The notes under the pieces were generated by a model. That model made no database searches and was not told where the DNA came from. It saw only the letters and a program-made list of their open reading frames with translations. From positions 50,078 to 114,077 of the forward strand of contig NZ_AFWE01000083.1 in assembly GCF_000222585.1 (NCBI RefSeq): a stretch of DNA of 64,000 nt. Reading direction: 5' to 3'. The translations under genes were made by a program, and so were the position numbers. This document shows positions 20,348-30,256 of the stretch, piece after piece. The number at the start of each line of letters is the position of its first letter. Position 1 is the first letter of the stretch. Source of the DNA: Vibrio scophthalmi LMG 19158 (lineage in GTDB: Bacteria; Pseudomonadota; Gammaproteobacteria; Enterobacterales; Vibrionaceae).

Positions 20348-20442
20348 GACTCACCCCTTATTTACCATGCTATTCGTCCATCGTTGATGGTAATCATTGA
20401 CGGCCCGCATTGGAGACATAGCGCCAATGCGGGTTATCGTCC

Positions 20443-22377
20443 TTATGAGGACTTACGAACGCGTAGATACCATTCAGATAGCAGGCGTACCTGTTTCTCG
20501 GTATAGCCTTTCTCCATCATACGAGCGACGAAATCGTCATGTTTCTTCTGATCTTCAGAAGAGGTTTTACTGTTGAATGAGATAACTGGCAGCAACTCTT
20601 CGGTATTCGAGAACATTTTCTTCTCAATAACGGTACGAAGTTTCTCGTAGCTGGTCCATACCGGATTAGAGCCGTTGTTGTTGGCACGAGCGCGTAAAAC
20701 GAAATTGACGATCTCATTACGGAAATCTTTCGGATTACTGATGCCAGCGGTTTTCTCAATTTTCTCTAGCTCATTGTTCAAGGCTGAGCGGTCAAACAGT
20801 TGGCCAGTTTCAGGATCACGGTACTCTTGGTCCTGAATCCAGAAGTCGGCATAGGTAACATAACGGTCAAAGATATTTTGTCCGTATTCAGAGTAGGACT
20901 CTAAGTAAGCAGTTTGAATCTCTTTACCAATGAATTCGACATAACGAGGCACGAGGTAACCTTTCAGAAATTCTAGGTACTTTTCAGAGACATCTTGTGG
21001 GAATTGCTCGCGTTCGATTTGTTGTTCGATAACGTAGAACAGATGCACTGGGTTCGCTGCCACTTCGGTTTGATCAAAGTTAAACACACGTGAAAGGATT
21101 TTGAAGGCAAAACGGGTAGAAAGCCCTGACATACCTTCATCGACACCAGCGTAATCACGGTATTCCTGATAGCTCTTCGCTTTTGGATCGGTATCTTTCA
21201 GTGTTTCACCATCGTAAACACGCATTTTTGAGAAAACCGACGAGTTTTCAGGCTCTTTCAGACGCGACAGAATACTAAATTGCGATAGCAGCTCAAGCGT
21301 ACTTGGTGAGCAGGGCGCATTAGAGAGCTCTGAGTGGTCGAGTAGTTTCTGGTAAATCTTAACTTCTTCAGAAACACGCAAGCAGTAAGGCACCTTAACA
21401 ATATAAACACGGTCTAGGAATGCTTCGTTGTTTTTGTTGTTACGGAAGGTTTGCCATTCCGACTCGTTCGAGTGAGCGAGGATCATGCCATCAAATGGCA
21501 ATGCTGAAAGTCCCTCTGTACCGTTGTAGTTACCTTCTTGCGTTGCAGTTAATAGCGGGTGTAAAACTTTGAGCGGTGCTTTAAACATCTCAACGAATTC
21601 CATGACACCTTGGTTTGCTTTACATAAAGCACCGGAGTAGCTGTAGGCGTCTGGATCGTCTTGTGAGAAATGCTCTAGCATGCGGATATCGACTTTACCC
21701 ACAAGTGATGAAATATCTTGGTTATTTTCGTCACCCGGCTCGGTTTTAGCAATCGCTAACTGATCAAGAATCGACGGTCGAACTTTAACGACTTTGAACT
21801 TGGTAATATCACCACCAAAGTCATGTAGGCGTTTGGCTGCCCAAGGTGACATGATTGATCGCAAGTAGCGCTTTTCTATGCCGTATTCTTGTTTGAGCAA
21901 TTCGCCATCTTCTGCGACATCGAACAAACAAAACGGGTGGTCATTCACCGGGCTGCGTTCGCCATCAGCAGAGAGTATATAAACAGGTACTTGCTGCATT
22001 AATGCTTTTAGTTTTTCAGCTAAAGATGATTTACCACCACCCACAGGACCAAGTAGGTAGAGAATTTGTTTGCGCTCTTCCAATCCTTGAGCTGCATGTT
22101 TTAGATAAGAGACGATTTGTTCAATCGCATCCTCCATGCCATAAAAGTCTTTGAATGTTTCATAGCGCGAAATGACGCGGTTTGAAAAGATCCGACTTAG
22201 GTGAGGATCTTGAGCCGTGTCGATGACTTCTGGTTCACCTATGGCCATGAGTAAACGTTCGGCCGCGTTTGCGTATGCGCTTTTGTCATCTTTACACAAT
22301 GCTAAGAAATCTTGTAAAGATAGCTCCTCATCCTTAGACGCTTCATAGCGCGCTTGGAAATGGTCGAAAATGCTCAT
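20443..22377 (-). CDS. prkA: PrkA-type serine protein kinase / AAA ATPase (YeaG)
   Basis: The 644-residue protein belongs to the PrkA family, with an N-terminal AAA module containing Walker A (GPVGGGKSS, residues 110-118) and a C-terminal PrkA domain (SYSEYGQNIFDRYVTYADFWIQDQEYRDPETG region, near residue 500-530). Its homologue YeaG has kinase activity and is induced in starvation; Bacillus PrkA has been reported to act as a protease, so the biochemistry is disputed. It is the first gene of the three-gene set and is transcribed away from ompV. Confidence 0.95.
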   Translation of the reverse strand: MSIFDHFQARYEASKDEELSLQDFLALCKDDKSAYANAAERLLMAIGEPEVIDTAQDPHLSRIFSNRVISRYETFKDFYGMEDAIEQIVSYLKHAAQGLEERKQILYLLGPVGGGKSSLAEKLKALMQQVPVYILSADGERSPVNDHPFCLFDVAEDGELLKQEYGIEKRYLRSIMSPWAAKRLHDFGGDITKFKVVKVRPSILDQLAIAKTEPGDENNQDISSLVGKVDIRMLEHFSQDDPDAYSYSGALCKANQGVMEFVEMFKAPLKVLHPLLTATQEGNYNGTEGLSALPFDGMILAHSNESEWQTFRNNKNNEAFLDRVYIVKVPYCLRVSEEVKIYQKLLDHSELSNAPCSPSTLELLSQFSILSRLKEPENSSVFSKMRVYDGETLKDTDPKAKSYQEYRDYAGVDEGMSGLSTRFAFKILSRVFNFDQTEVAANPVHLFYVIEQQIEREQFPQDVSEKYLEFLKGYLVPRYVEFIGKEIQTAYLESYSEYGQNIFDRYVTYADFWIQDQEYRDPETGQLFDRSALNNELEKIEKTAGISNPKDFRNEIVNFVLRARANNNGSNPVWTSYEKLRTVIEKKMFSNTEELLPVISFNSKTSSEDQKKHDDFVARMMEKGYTEKQVRLLSEWYLRVRKSS

Positions 22378-22702
22378 AATGATTTCCCCTCTGAACCTGT
22401 CTAACTGACATACAACTCGCTAATAAATAACTAATCCCTCATTAATTAAGCCTAGTGTGGATTTCTAATATTGCTTAAAAAATATGGATTTATTTGCGAT
22501 TAATGAAGTGACGAATGGAAGAAATAAGTGACTGATATTGAGTATGTGACGTGATGAATAAAGCGCTGAGCAATCAAACGAGCCACCTTGCGAAATGTAG
22601 CTGATCGCAACACATTGATCTGCATGGGGGATGATTTGAATTATAGAATGTCATTCTGTATAGTGCTGGTGAATGAATTTTGAACAGAGATTAGGGTATA
22701 CC
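22378..22702. other. Divergent intergenic region prkA / ompV
   Basis: About 325 nt separate two divergent genes. The ompV side holds a good sigma-70 promoter with an internal palindrome (listed separately). On the prkA side I could not identify a sigma-54 or other convincing promoter by eye. Confidence 0.6.
22636..22664 (+). promoter_or_regulatory. Sigma-70 promoter of ompV with spacer palindrome
   Basis: TTGAAT (22636-22641) and TATAGT (22659-22664) are separated by exactly 17 bp. The spacer contains the perfect inverted repeat AGAATG-T-CATTCT (22645-22657), positioned like a repressor operator. Transcription would begin near 22671. Confidence 0.65.
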
Positions 22703-23455
22703 GTGAAAAAACAATTATTGGTCACGATGCTTGCATGTTACGCAATGTCTCCGACACTTGTGCTAGCAAACATTTCACAATGGTCGCTAGGTGTCGCGGC
22801 TTCTTATTCTCCAGCGGTGTATAAAGATACGCCGGCCAATAAGGCGGTGATTCCTGTGATTGGCTATGAAGGTGAGCATTTCTTTATGCGTGGCTTCAGT
22901 GCTGGTTACCGTTTGAATCCAATTGGTTCTACACACAATATCGTTTTTCGCGCTGTTTATGATCCTCGAACGCTCAAGCCACAAGATTCGGATAACGCTG
23001 TTGTACAACAAATGAACGAACGTAAAAGCACCATATTAGGCGGCGTAAGCTATCAGTTGATTACCATGGTGGGTATGTTTGAAGCAACGGCAGGCAGTGA
23101 TATTGGCGGTAAGCACAACGGCTTATATGCTGAAGCGGCGTGGCGCTTACCCATTAGAGGGCGAGGTTGGGCTATCACGCCGGGTATTGGTTATGCCTAC
23201 AACAGCGACAAGATCAATGAGCATTTATACGGGGTGAGTAAGAGTGAAGCGGCTCGTGCCGGGATTGACCACTTTGATCCTAGCTGGGATGGTCAGTATT
23301 TCATTGGTGCATCGGCCTTCATGCACCTAACACCGAACATTCGCGTCACCGGTGGTATTCGTTATACCAATTTAGAAGGTGAGATAGAAAAAAGCCCATT
23401 GATTGAATCGGGTGTTAACACCACGGGTAATATCGGTATTGCTTACGTATTTTAG
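22703..23455 (+). CDS. ompV: MipA/OmpV family outer-membrane protein
   Basis: The 250-residue protein is an outer-membrane beta-barrel of the MipA/OmpV family; OmpV is a well-known Vibrio outer-membrane antigen and MipA was reported as a murein-enzyme scaffold in E. coli. It has a signal peptide (KKQLLVTMLACYAMSPTLVLA) and ends in the aromatic barrel signal GIAYVF. I chose GTG at 22703 because AGGG is well spaced upstream and the predicted transcript starts near 22671; the ATG at 22673 would be almost leaderless and would add 10 residues before the signal peptide. It appears monocistronic. Confidence 0.85.
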   Translation: MKKQLLVTMLACYAMSPTLVLANISQWSLGVAASYSPAVYKDTPANKAVIPVIGYEGEHFFMRGFSAGYRLNPIGSTHNIVFRAVYDPRTLKPQDSDNAVVQQMNERKSTILGGVSYQLITMVGMFEATAGSDIGGKHNGLYAEAAWRLPIRGRGWAITPGIGYAYNSDKINEHLYGVSKSEAARAGIDHFDPSWDGQYFIGASAFMHLTPNIRVTGGIRYTNLEGEIEKSPLIESGVNTTGNIGIAYVF

Positions 23456-23474
23456 TCTAGAAGATAGATGCGTA

Positions 23475-23500
23475 TAAAAAAGGGTTGCAAGTGCAACCCT
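23475..23500. terminator. Terminator shared by ompV and yfbU
   Basis: The inverted repeat AGGGTTGCA/TGCAACCCT (23481-23489 with 23492-23500) has a run of A on its left, which gives a T run for the minus strand. It mainly serves yfbU. Confidence 0.75.
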
Positions 23501-23518
23501 AAGATAAGCGTAATATTA

Positions 23519-24019
23519 TTAAGCGTTAAAAATTTGCTTTAATTCGTTGGCGCACAAGTGGTATTGACGCGGACACTTGCGCCATGTCGCGAGCATGCGG
23601 CGATATTTTTCCAGCATTGGCATCTGTGCGTTGAAGTGGTGCTCACCTTTTTCAAACTGCGGGTAAAGACCTTCAGATTCCACTAGGAAACGGACGTAGT
23701 GTACTAATTTGCACTCAGTACCACAGTCAAAGCCAAGGAACTGTAAGCGGCGCTGATCGACTTCTTTGCGTTCGTGCTCTTCTAGCATGTTGTTGGATTC
23801 TTGCATCGCATGATACATTTCCATGATGTCAGTAATTTCACGACATTCATCTTCTTCAATACAGCCAAAATCTTTATTTAACTCACGCATTTGCATTACG
23901 TAGCCGCGTTCGACAATCGTTTGTAAGCGTTTGTATTTAGCCGCATTTGTTGGATCCATTTGCGACATTAAGTAGTACTGGTTAGATAGGATCAAACGTT
24001 GAGCGTTTGTCATTTCCAT
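23519..24019 (-). CDS. yfbU: YfbU family protein
   Basis: The 166-residue soluble protein matches YfbU, a conserved gammaproteobacterial protein of unknown function. Conserved blocks include [41 protein letters not shown] and [15 protein letters not shown]. It is helical with no enzymatic motif. GAGG lies about 7 nt upstream of the ATG at 24019. It stands alone, convergent with ompV. Confidence 0.93.
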   Translation of the reverse strand: MEMTNAQRLILSNQYYLMSQMDPTNAAKYKRLQTIVERGYVMQMRELNKDFGCIEEDECREITDIMEMYHAMQESNNMLEEHERKEVDQRRLQFLGFDCGTECKLVHYVRFLVESEGLYPQFEKGEHHFNAQMPMLEKYRRMLATWRKCPRQYHLCANELKQIFNA

Positions 24020-24315
24020 TGGATGGCCTCATAGTTCTAATACATCTTTATTGTGCTTAGGTTAGCCTTTTGTTGTGAGATGAAACATGATCTCAACACA
24101 GGTTTGTGAGCAAAAATGAAAACTTTTTATCTCAATATATCGGTATTTAATCTTATGTATCATCAAGATCGAAATTAGGCGAGAAATAGGGGGGGAGGCT
24201 TATGAAATGTGGCGGATAGCTTTGTTTATTTGGCTGGATAGGTGTAGTTTTAAACAGACAACTTAAGCTGCCATCGAGCAGAGTTTAAATCGATAACATC
24301 GAGTGTGATTGAATT

Positions 24316-25404
24316 ATGAAAAAATCGATACTAGCGTTAATTTGCGCATCTTGTTTTAGTTATGCTGCCAATGCCTGCACGGGCATTTCTCTTTCCACAA
24401 CCAATGATGATTACATTCAAGCGCGTACGATTGAGTGGGGACACAGTGATCTCAACAGTAAGCTGATCGTTTCTCCGCGCGATTATCGCTATACCTCAAC
24501 CATGCCAGATCAAAAACAAGGGTTGAGTTGGCAGAGTAAGTACGGTTTTGCAGGTATTTCTGTTAGTGATGACAAATTTATCGCGGAAGGAGTGAATGAA
24601 AAGGGCTTGAGCGCGGGATTGTTCTATTTCCGCAATTACGGTTCGTTAGCAACTTATGACCCGCAAGACACCAGCAACAATATCACCGACATGGACTTTG
24701 TGCGTTGGATGCTGAGCCAGTTTGAAACGGTCGAGCAGGTTGAAGCTGCGCTGAGTAAAATTAAGATTGTGACCGTCTATTTTGATCAGCAAGGTAATCC
24801 GTCACCAACGGCGCACTGGCGTGTGTCGGATAAGCAAGGCAACAGTATTGTGATTGAAATAATGGATCACGGTAAAATCAATATTCACAAAAATACCGCT
24901 CAAGTGCTGACTAACTCGCCAGATTATTCATGGCATGTCACCAACTTAAACAACTACATTAATTTACATCCCGGCTCTAGTCCAAATCAAAAGTTTAACG
25001 GCGTTGATGCACAATCGTTTGGGGTCGGTTCAGCGTTTGTCGGCTTACCAGGTGACATCTCGCCTCCGTCTCGCTTTGTGCGTGCAGCGTTTTATGTTAA
25101 CTCAGCTCCGGAGTTAAAAAATGGCGAGCAAGCGGTATCACAGGCGTTCCATATCCTGAACAATTTTGATATTCCATTGGGCAGTGAGTTTAATGACAAA
25201 TCACATATTCCCGACTTGCCGAGTGCCACACAATGGACATCGGTTATCGATCAAAGTAACGGCTTCCTGTTCTACAAAACCATGCACGATAGCACCATTC
25301 GTCGAGTGGATTTGAATACGCTTAACTTTGATGCCAAAGCAGAAACCAAACAGGCACTGGATAGCGGCTCATTCAGCTATCAAGATGTGGTGATTAAGCC
25401 ATAG
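24316..25404 (+). CDS. Secreted linear amide C-N hydrolase (choloylglycine hydrolase family)
   Basis: The 362-residue protein is an N-terminal nucleophile hydrolase of the penicillin V acylase / bile salt hydrolase family. The signal peptide ends at ...SYAANA, so the mature protein begins with the catalytic cysteine C21 (CTGISLSTTNDD), and ARTIEW supplies the conserved arginine near the active site. Conserved LTNSPDYSWH and FVGLPGDISPPSRFVRA follow. Substrates of relatives include penicillin V, conjugated bile salts and, in some Gram-negative members, acyl-homoserine lactones; which applies here is unknown. It is preceded by about 300 nt in which I recognise no clear promoter and ends at a bidirectional terminator. 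Confidence 0.9.
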   Translation: MKKSILALICASCFSYAANACTGISLSTTNDDYIQARTIEWGHSDLNSKLIVSPRDYRYTSTMPDQKQGLSWQSKYGFAGISVSDDKFIAEGVNEKGLSAGLFYFRNYGSLATYDPQDTSNNITDMDFVRWMLSQFETVEQVEAALSKIKIVTVYFDQQGNPSPTAHWRVSDKQGNSIVIEIMDHGKINIHKNTAQVLTNSPDYSWHVTNLNNYINLHPGSSPNQKFNGVDAQSFGVGSAFVGLPGDISPPSRFVRAAFYVNSAPELKNGEQAVSQAFHILNNFDIPLGSEFNDKSHIPDLPSATQWTSVIDQSNGFLFYKTMHDSTIRRVDLNTLNFDAKAETKQALDSGSFSYQDVVIKP

Positions 25405-25425
25405 ATAAGGCTTTTGTTGTGTAAC

Positions 25426-25460
25426 AAAAAGGGCGCTCCCATTGGGTAGCGCCCTTTTTA
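25426..25460. terminator. Bidirectional terminator between the Ntn hydrolase gene and pflA
   Basis: A 12-bp stem AAAAAGGGCGCT/AGCGCCCTTTTT (25426-25437 with 25448-25459) carries T runs in both directions. Confidence 0.9.
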
Positions 25461-25477
25461 AATCGACTTGAAATAGA

Positions 25478-26218
25478 TTAGTATTTCACATTTGAGTGGT
25501 ATTGGCTGAGGATGGATTGAATGTTTTCCATCGTCTCTTTTGATGGCGGTTGTACGCCGTCAAGTGGATAGTCAAAGCCAAGTGCTTCCCATTTATGAGC
25601 ACCAAGTTTGTGATAAGGCAACAGTTCAATTTTCTCTACGTTATCCATATCTTTGATGAACTCACCAAGCATGTGAGCCGCTTCATCTTCATCGGTGTAA
25701 CCTGGAACCACCACGTAACGGATCCACGTTTTTTGACCAATTTTTTGTAAGTAGCGAGCAAAATCCAATACACGACGGTTGGAAACGCCAATAAATTCTT
25801 GGTGGATTTCATCTTTCATGTGCTTAAGGTCAAGCATCACCAGATCGGTCGCTTCAAGAACTTCGTCAACCACATCGGTGTGTTTGCGAATGTAGCCATT
25901 GGTGTCAAGACAAGTGTGGATGCCTTCTGCTTGAGCCGCGCGGAAAAAGTCACGGACAAATTCTGGCTGCAGCATCGCTTCACCGCCTGAACAAGTAATA
26001 CCACCGCCAGATGCTTTCATGAAGTGACGATAGCTTTTTGCTTCGTTGATGATCTCTTCAACGGTCACTTCTTTACCGTCATGGGTATCCCACGTATCAC
26101 GGTTATGACAATACATACAACGCATTAAACAGCCTTGAAGGAAGACAATAAAGCGAATTCCAGGACCATCGACAGTGCCACATGATTCAAAAGAATGAAT
26201 ACGACCAGTTGTAGACAT
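25478..26218 (-). CDS. pflA: Pyruvate formate-lyase activating enzyme PflA
   Basis: PflA is a radical SAM enzyme that abstracts a hydrogen from the glycine of PflB, switching on fermentative pyruvate cleavage in the absence of oxygen. The 246-residue protein has the radical-SAM cysteine motif CxxxCxxC (C30, C34, C37, in [13 protein letters not shown]), the GGE motif (CSGGEAML), and DTNGY and PGYTDED segments. The length matches. It lies in the same orientation as pflB but is separated from it by the LpxR-like gene and a gap of about 1.4 kb, unlike the adjacent E. coli arrangement. Confidence 0.96.
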   Translation of the reverse strand: MSTTGRIHSFESCGTVDGPGIRFIVFLQGCLMRCMYCHNRDTWDTHDGKEVTVEEIINEAKSYRHFMKASGGGITCSGGEAMLQPEFVRDFFRAAQAEGIHTCLDTNGYIRKHTDVVDEVLEATDLVMLDLKHMKDEIHQEFIGVSNRRVLDFARYLQKIGQKTWIRYVVVPGYTDEDEAAHMLGEFIKDMDNVEKIELLPYHKLGAHKWEALGFDYPLDGVQPPSKETMENIQSILSQYHSNVKY

Positions 26219-26376
26219 GAGCTCATCTCTTATAAATTATTTGCCTGTTATTTTATTACAAAAACACCTTTTTAAATAGGGGTTAGCGGTCGGTGAGGGC
26301 AAATAAATGGCGTAGATACTGACATTCGAATAGCAGAATAAAAGTGTGTGCGTAATAGGTATAGAAAAGCACCTTT

Positions 26377-26410
26377 AAACCAATTGAACAGGGTGGACTT
26401 CAATTGGTTT
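26377..26410 (-). terminator. Stem-loop downstream of the LpxR-like gene
   Basis: A perfect 12-bp inverted repeat (AAACCAATTGAA with TTCAATTGGTTT) lies just past the stop codon on the minus strand. The following T run is weak, so termination may be partial. Confidence 0.55.
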
Positions 26411-26423
26411 ATCGGGATGACGT

Positions 26424-27419
26424 TTAGAAGAAAGTGAACAGCGATAGACTGCCGGTACCATAGATATCGTCAGGAGCGTCTTTGTAGTCGGCGGTTTTGA
26501 TGGTGGTGGCTAAACTGAGGCCATAAGAGGCGTTGTACCATGCGACGCCAACAATAGCTGTTGCTTGGTTGTGTGCGAGTGAAACCTCATATAAGTCGGG
26601 GTCTGGTAAGCCAGGGCGATCACCTTCAATGGTGATATCGTTAAACCGGTAACGCGCTTCGATGCCACCGTAAACAAACCAACCACCATTGGAGGCCCCT
26701 ATCATCCCGGCTCGAAATGGATTTTCGCTATCAATATTGGCCGCTCCCATATTGCCTGCTAAATCCGTTCCCCAACGAAACATGATGCCAGTTGAGACAT
26801 CACTACGGAAATTACCCACATTAAGCTCTGATACATTGGCAATTTCAAATTCGGTATTGCTACTAATGCGTTCGCGATACCAGTTAAAGTGACTGAGATA
26901 GCCGAGGTTAGCGACCATTTGATCACCAACTTGGTAGTGCCAACCTTGCGGATCATCGGAGCCGGTAATGCCATGGACAATGTCTTGAGCCTTGTCTGCA
27001 AGAGAGTTTTCCCCTGTGGTACCCAAGGTGAAATTAAAGCGTTGGGCTTGCTGAGGGTGCAAGCTGATGTAGTTTAACTCGGCATGGAGAAATCCAGCAT
27101 AAGGGCGGTTATCGGCGAGAGGTTCTGTGGCTTCAATATCGGTAGGGGTGTACATTTTGTGGCCAAGAGTAATCTCATATTTATCTAAAGATGAGGCTCC
27201 CCAAAACGATAAGCTGAGCGGTTTTAAAAGGTTGTTAGGTTGGATGGCCGATGACGTGTAGGAGAGAAAAAGCCCGTTGGTGTAGTCTTGATCGACACCG
27301 AAGACACCATCGTTATCAATAGAAAACGAGAGGGTAGATCTTTCGGAAGCATAGCTAATCGACGAGGTTAACAACATCAATGTCACGATGCTCATCGACA
27401 CAATGTGGACTCTTTTCAT
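26424..27419 (-). CDS. LpxR-family outer-membrane lipid A deacylase (DUF2219)
   Basis: The 331-residue protein is a predicted outer-membrane beta-barrel of the LpxR family, which removes the 3'-acyloxyacyl moiety of lipid A in Salmonella. The signal peptide starts at M(27419) KRVHIVSMSIVTLMLL and is cleaved after SYA. The mature N-terminus contains the conserved SIDNDGVF and DYTNGLFLSY segments, where LpxR has active-site Asn/Asp and Thr residues. It ends in LSLFTFF, a barrel signal. A longer frame to 27461 would put 14 residues before the signal peptide and was rejected. It interrupts the pflA-pflB pair. Confidence 0.8.
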   Translation of the reverse strand: MKRVHIVSMSIVTLMLLTSSISYASERSTLSFSIDNDGVFGVDQDYTNGLFLSYTSSAIQPNNLLKPLSLSFWGASSLDKYEITLGHKMYTPTDIEATEPLADNRPYAGFLHAELNYISLHPQQAQRFNFTLGTTGENSLADKAQDIVHGITGSDDPQGWHYQVGDQMVANLGYLSHFNWYRERISSNTEFEIANVSELNVGNFRSDVSTGIMFRWGTDLAGNMGAANIDSENPFRAGMIGASNGGWFVYGGIEARYRFNDITIEGDRPGLPDPDLYEVSLAHNQATAIVGVAWYNASYGLSLATTIKTADYKDAPDDIYGTGSLSLFTFF

Positions 27420-27626
27420 AAGACAACTTCCATGCACAAACAACGAGAGTAGAGCTCTCATAAAGATAGGAGATTATGTTACTACAAGCCCGGTGATAGG
27501 GAGCGATTAAGCGTCAAGGTTGTGCGCTTAATCCGATCTAATTTGCAGAGTTATTCAGTGGCTAAATGTGGTGGTATTGCGTATTGAAATAGGTAATAAA
27601 CACACGAGTGCAGATTGAAATGCAGG

Positions 27627-27657
27627 CAAAAAAAAGCCCCGCTAAAAAGCGGGGCTT
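27627..27657 (-). terminator. Terminator of pflB
   Basis: AGCCCCGCT/AGCGGGGCT stem (27635-27643 with 27648-27656) is followed on the minus strand by a long T run. Confidence 0.9.
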
Positions 27658-27678
27658 CATCAATCATTCAACCGAGAA

Positions 27679-29955
27679 TTATAGAGACTCAGTGAAAGTA
27701 CGTGCGATTACGTCAGCTTGTTGCTCTGCAGTTAGAGAGTTAAAGCGTACAGCGTAACCAGATACACGGATTGTTAGCTGAGGGTATTTCTCAGGGTGCT
27801 TAACTGCGTCTTCTAGAGTTTCACGGTTAAGAACGTTCACGTTTAGGTGTTGACCACCTTCGATGCCAGCTTCGTGGTGGAAGTAACCATCCATTAGGCC
27901 TGCAAGGTTAGAACGTTGGCTATCTTCTTCTTTACCTAGTGCGTTTGGCACGATAGAGAATGTGTAAGAGATACCATCTTGAGCGTCAGCAAACGGTAGT
28001 TTACCTACAGAAGTTAGTGATGCTACAGCACCTTTCTCATCACGACCGTGCATTGGGTTTGCACCAGGAGCGAAAGGAGCGCCAGCACGACGACCGTCTG
28101 GAGTGTTACCAGTTTTCTTACCGTACACAACGTTTGAAGTGATAGTAAGGATAGACTGAGTTGGGATTGCATCACGGTACATCTTAAGTTTACGGATTTT
28201 GCCCATAAACGTAGAAACTAGTTCACATGCGATGTCATCTACGCGTGAATCGTTGTTACCGAATTTAGGGTAATCGCCTTCGATTTCGAAGTCGATTGCA
28301 ATGCCATCTTCGTCACGAACTGGTTTAACAGTTGCGAATTTGATTGCAGATAGTGAGTCAGCTGCAACAGATAGACCTGCGATACCACATGCCATAGTAC
28401 GACGAACGTCACGGTCATGAAGAGCCATTAGAGACGCTTCGTAGCTGTATTTGTCGTGCATGTAGTGGATGCTGTTTAGTGCAGTCACGTATTGCTTAGC
28501 TAGCCAATCCATGAAGTGATCTAGACGATCCATTACTCTATCGTAATCAAGAACAGCGTCAGTCATTGGAGCTTCTTTTGGACCAACTTGCATTTTCAGC
28601 TTCTCATCAACGCCGCCGTTGATTGCGTAAAGCATAGTTTTAGCAAGGTTAGCACGAGCGCCAAAGAACTGCATTTGCTTACCAACGATCATTGGAGATA
28701 CACAACATGCAATTGCGTAGTCGTCAGATTGTAGGTCAGGACGCATTAGATCATCGTTTTCGTACTGGATAGAAGAAGTATCGATAGATACTTTAGCACA
28801 GAAACGTTTGAAGCCATCAGGTAGCTGCTCAGACCAAAGTACAGTGATGTTTGGCTCTGGAGAAGGACCCATTGTGTATAGGCTGTTTAGGAAACGGAAG
28901 TTAGTACGTGTAACTAGTGTACGACCGTCAAGGCTCATACCACCCATTGACTCAGTAGCCCAGATAGGGTCACCAGAGAACAACTCATCGTATTCAGGAG
29001 TACGTAGGAAACGAACCATACGTAGCTTCATTACGAAGTGGTCGATCATTTCTTGAGCTTCAACTTCAGTGATCTTGCCAGCAGCGATATCACGCTCGAT
29101 GAAGATGTCTAGGAAAGTCGAAGTACGACCTAGAGACATTGCAGCACCGTTTTGTGATTTAACAGCAGCTAGGTAGCCGAAGTAAGTCCACTGGATAGCT
29201 TCTTGAGCAGTTTGAGCTGGCTCAGAGATATCGTAGCCGTACTTAGCAGCCATTTGTTTGATTTGACCTAGAGCGCGGTGTTGCTCTGCAATTTCTTCAC
29301 GAAGTTGCATAGTAGCCGTTAGGTCTTCGCCGTTCTCAAAACGCTCTTGAAGAGATTTGAATTGAGCTAGCTTGTCCTTCATTAGGAAGTCGATACCGTA
29401 TAGTGCAACACGACGGTAGTCACCGATGATACGACCACGGCCGTAAGCATCTGGAAGACCAGTCAGAACACCAGACTTACGACAAGCTAGGATATCTGGA
29501 GTGTAGATATCGAATACGCCAGCGTTGTGAGTTTTACGGTACTCTGAGTAGATTTTTGAAATCATAGGGTCAAGAGTTTCACCGTATGCTTTGCAAGAAC
29601 CTTCAACCATACGTACACCACCGTTAGGGATGATTGCACGTTTAAGTGGTTTCTCAGTTTGTAGACCAACGATAGTTTCTAGATCTTTTTCGATGTAGCC
29701 TGCATCGTGAGCAGTGATGGTAGAAATAACGTCAGTATCGAAATCAAGAGGCGCTTTAGTTGCGTTCTCAATTTTGATACCTTCCATTACTTTAGCCCAA
29801 AGCGTGTTAGTCGCTTCAGTACCTTCAGAAACTAGGAAAGATTCGTCGCCTTCATATGGAGCGTAGTTCTTTTGGATGAAATCACGAACGTTTACTTCGC
29901 TTTGCCACTCACCTGCAGCAAAACCTTCCCAAGCTTTAGCAAATTGCTCTGCCAT
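27679..29955 (-). CDS. pflB: Formate C-acetyltransferase (pyruvate formate-lyase) PflB
   Basis: PflB converts pyruvate and CoA to acetyl-CoA and formate during anaerobic growth, using a glycyl radical. The 758-residue protein has the adjacent catalytic cysteines (IACCVSPM) and the glycyl radical site in RVSGYAVRF, with the radical glycine at residue 733, 25 residues before the end. The length and motifs match E. coli PflB closely. It is flanked by its own terminator and a leader of about 300 nt with an FNR-like site. Codon use looks highly biased, consistent with high expression. Confidence 0.98.
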   Translation of the reverse strand: MAEQFAKAWEGFAAGEWQSEVNVRDFIQKNYAPYEGDESFLVSEGTEATNTLWAKVMEGIKIENATKAPLDFDTDVISTITAHDAGYIEKDLETIVGLQTEKPLKRAIIPNGGVRMVEGSCKAYGETLDPMISKIYSEYRKTHNAGVFDIYTPDILACRKSGVLTGLPDAYGRGRIIGDYRRVALYGIDFLMKDKLAQFKSLQERFENGEDLTATMQLREEIAEQHRALGQIKQMAAKYGYDISEPAQTAQEAIQWTYFGYLAAVKSQNGAAMSLGRTSTFLDIFIERDIAAGKITEVEAQEMIDHFVMKLRMVRFLRTPEYDELFSGDPIWATESMGGMSLDGRTLVTRTNFRFLNSLYTMGPSPEPNITVLWSEQLPDGFKRFCAKVSIDTSSIQYENDDLMRPDLQSDDYAIACCVSPMIVGKQMQFFGARANLAKTMLYAINGGVDEKLKMQVGPKEAPMTDAVLDYDRVMDRLDHFMDWLAKQYVTALNSIHYMHDKYSYEASLMALHDRDVRRTMACGIAGLSVAADSLSAIKFATVKPVRDEDGIAIDFEIEGDYPKFGNNDSRVDDIACELVSTFMGKIRKLKMYRDAIPTQSILTITSNVVYGKKTGNTPDGRRAGAPFAPGANPMHGRDEKGAVASLTSVGKLPFADAQDGISYTFSIVPNALGKEEDSQRSNLAGLMDGYFHHEAGIEGGQHLNVNVLNRETLEDAVKHPEKYPQLTIRVSGYAVRFNSLTAEQQADVIARTFTESL

Positions 29956-30078
29956 GACATACCTACCTTTTTAGTAGAAAAAACACGTACTGGTTTCGCT
30001 GTTGAGCCAGCTATCCCGAGAATCGGGAACAGTACACTCTAATTAATAACAATATGTATAGCCTGTACCGTTTCGGTA

Positions 30079-30092
30079 TTGAAACCGATCAC
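30079..30092. promoter_or_regulatory. FNR-like site upstream of pflB
   Basis: TTGAAACCGATCAC matches 8 of the 10 fixed positions of TTGAT-N4-ATCAA. It lies about 125-135 nt upstream of the pflB start. Activation of pfl by FNR and ArcA is known in E. coli; its function here is inferred. Confidence 0.45.
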
Positions 30093-30209
30093 AAACCTAT
30101 AAATATTGTCACTACTCTTTATGTGGAATCTTACCAGTTCATTTTCAAGGTTACACTAAAAAAATTTTTAAACCTTAAACTAAATCAATAAATCCTAAAA
30201 AATGTTGAT

Positions 30210-30237
30210 AAAAAAGGGGGCATATATGTTTGCCCCC
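30210..30237 (-). terminator. Terminator of the DUF3360 gene
   Basis: GGGGGCA/TGCCCCC stem (30216-30222 with 30231-30237) precedes a T6 run on the minus strand. It suggests that the DUF3360 gene and pflB are separate transcripts. Confidence 0.85.
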
Positions 30238-30256
30238 CACAGTTATAGCTTAAAAA

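Larger units (their letters stand above)
29956..30256. other. pflB leader and DUF3360 gene terminator region
   Basis: This 301-nt gap holds the DUF3360 terminator (30210-30237), an FNR-like site (30079-30092) and a small TCCCGA/TCGGGA hairpin (30014-30028) about 60 nt upstream of pflB. No gene fits in it. Confidence 0.6.

Noticed and set aside
20144-20506. A 120-residue plus-strand frame over yeaH and prkA
   Set aside because: Antisense to well-supported genes and unlike any known protein.
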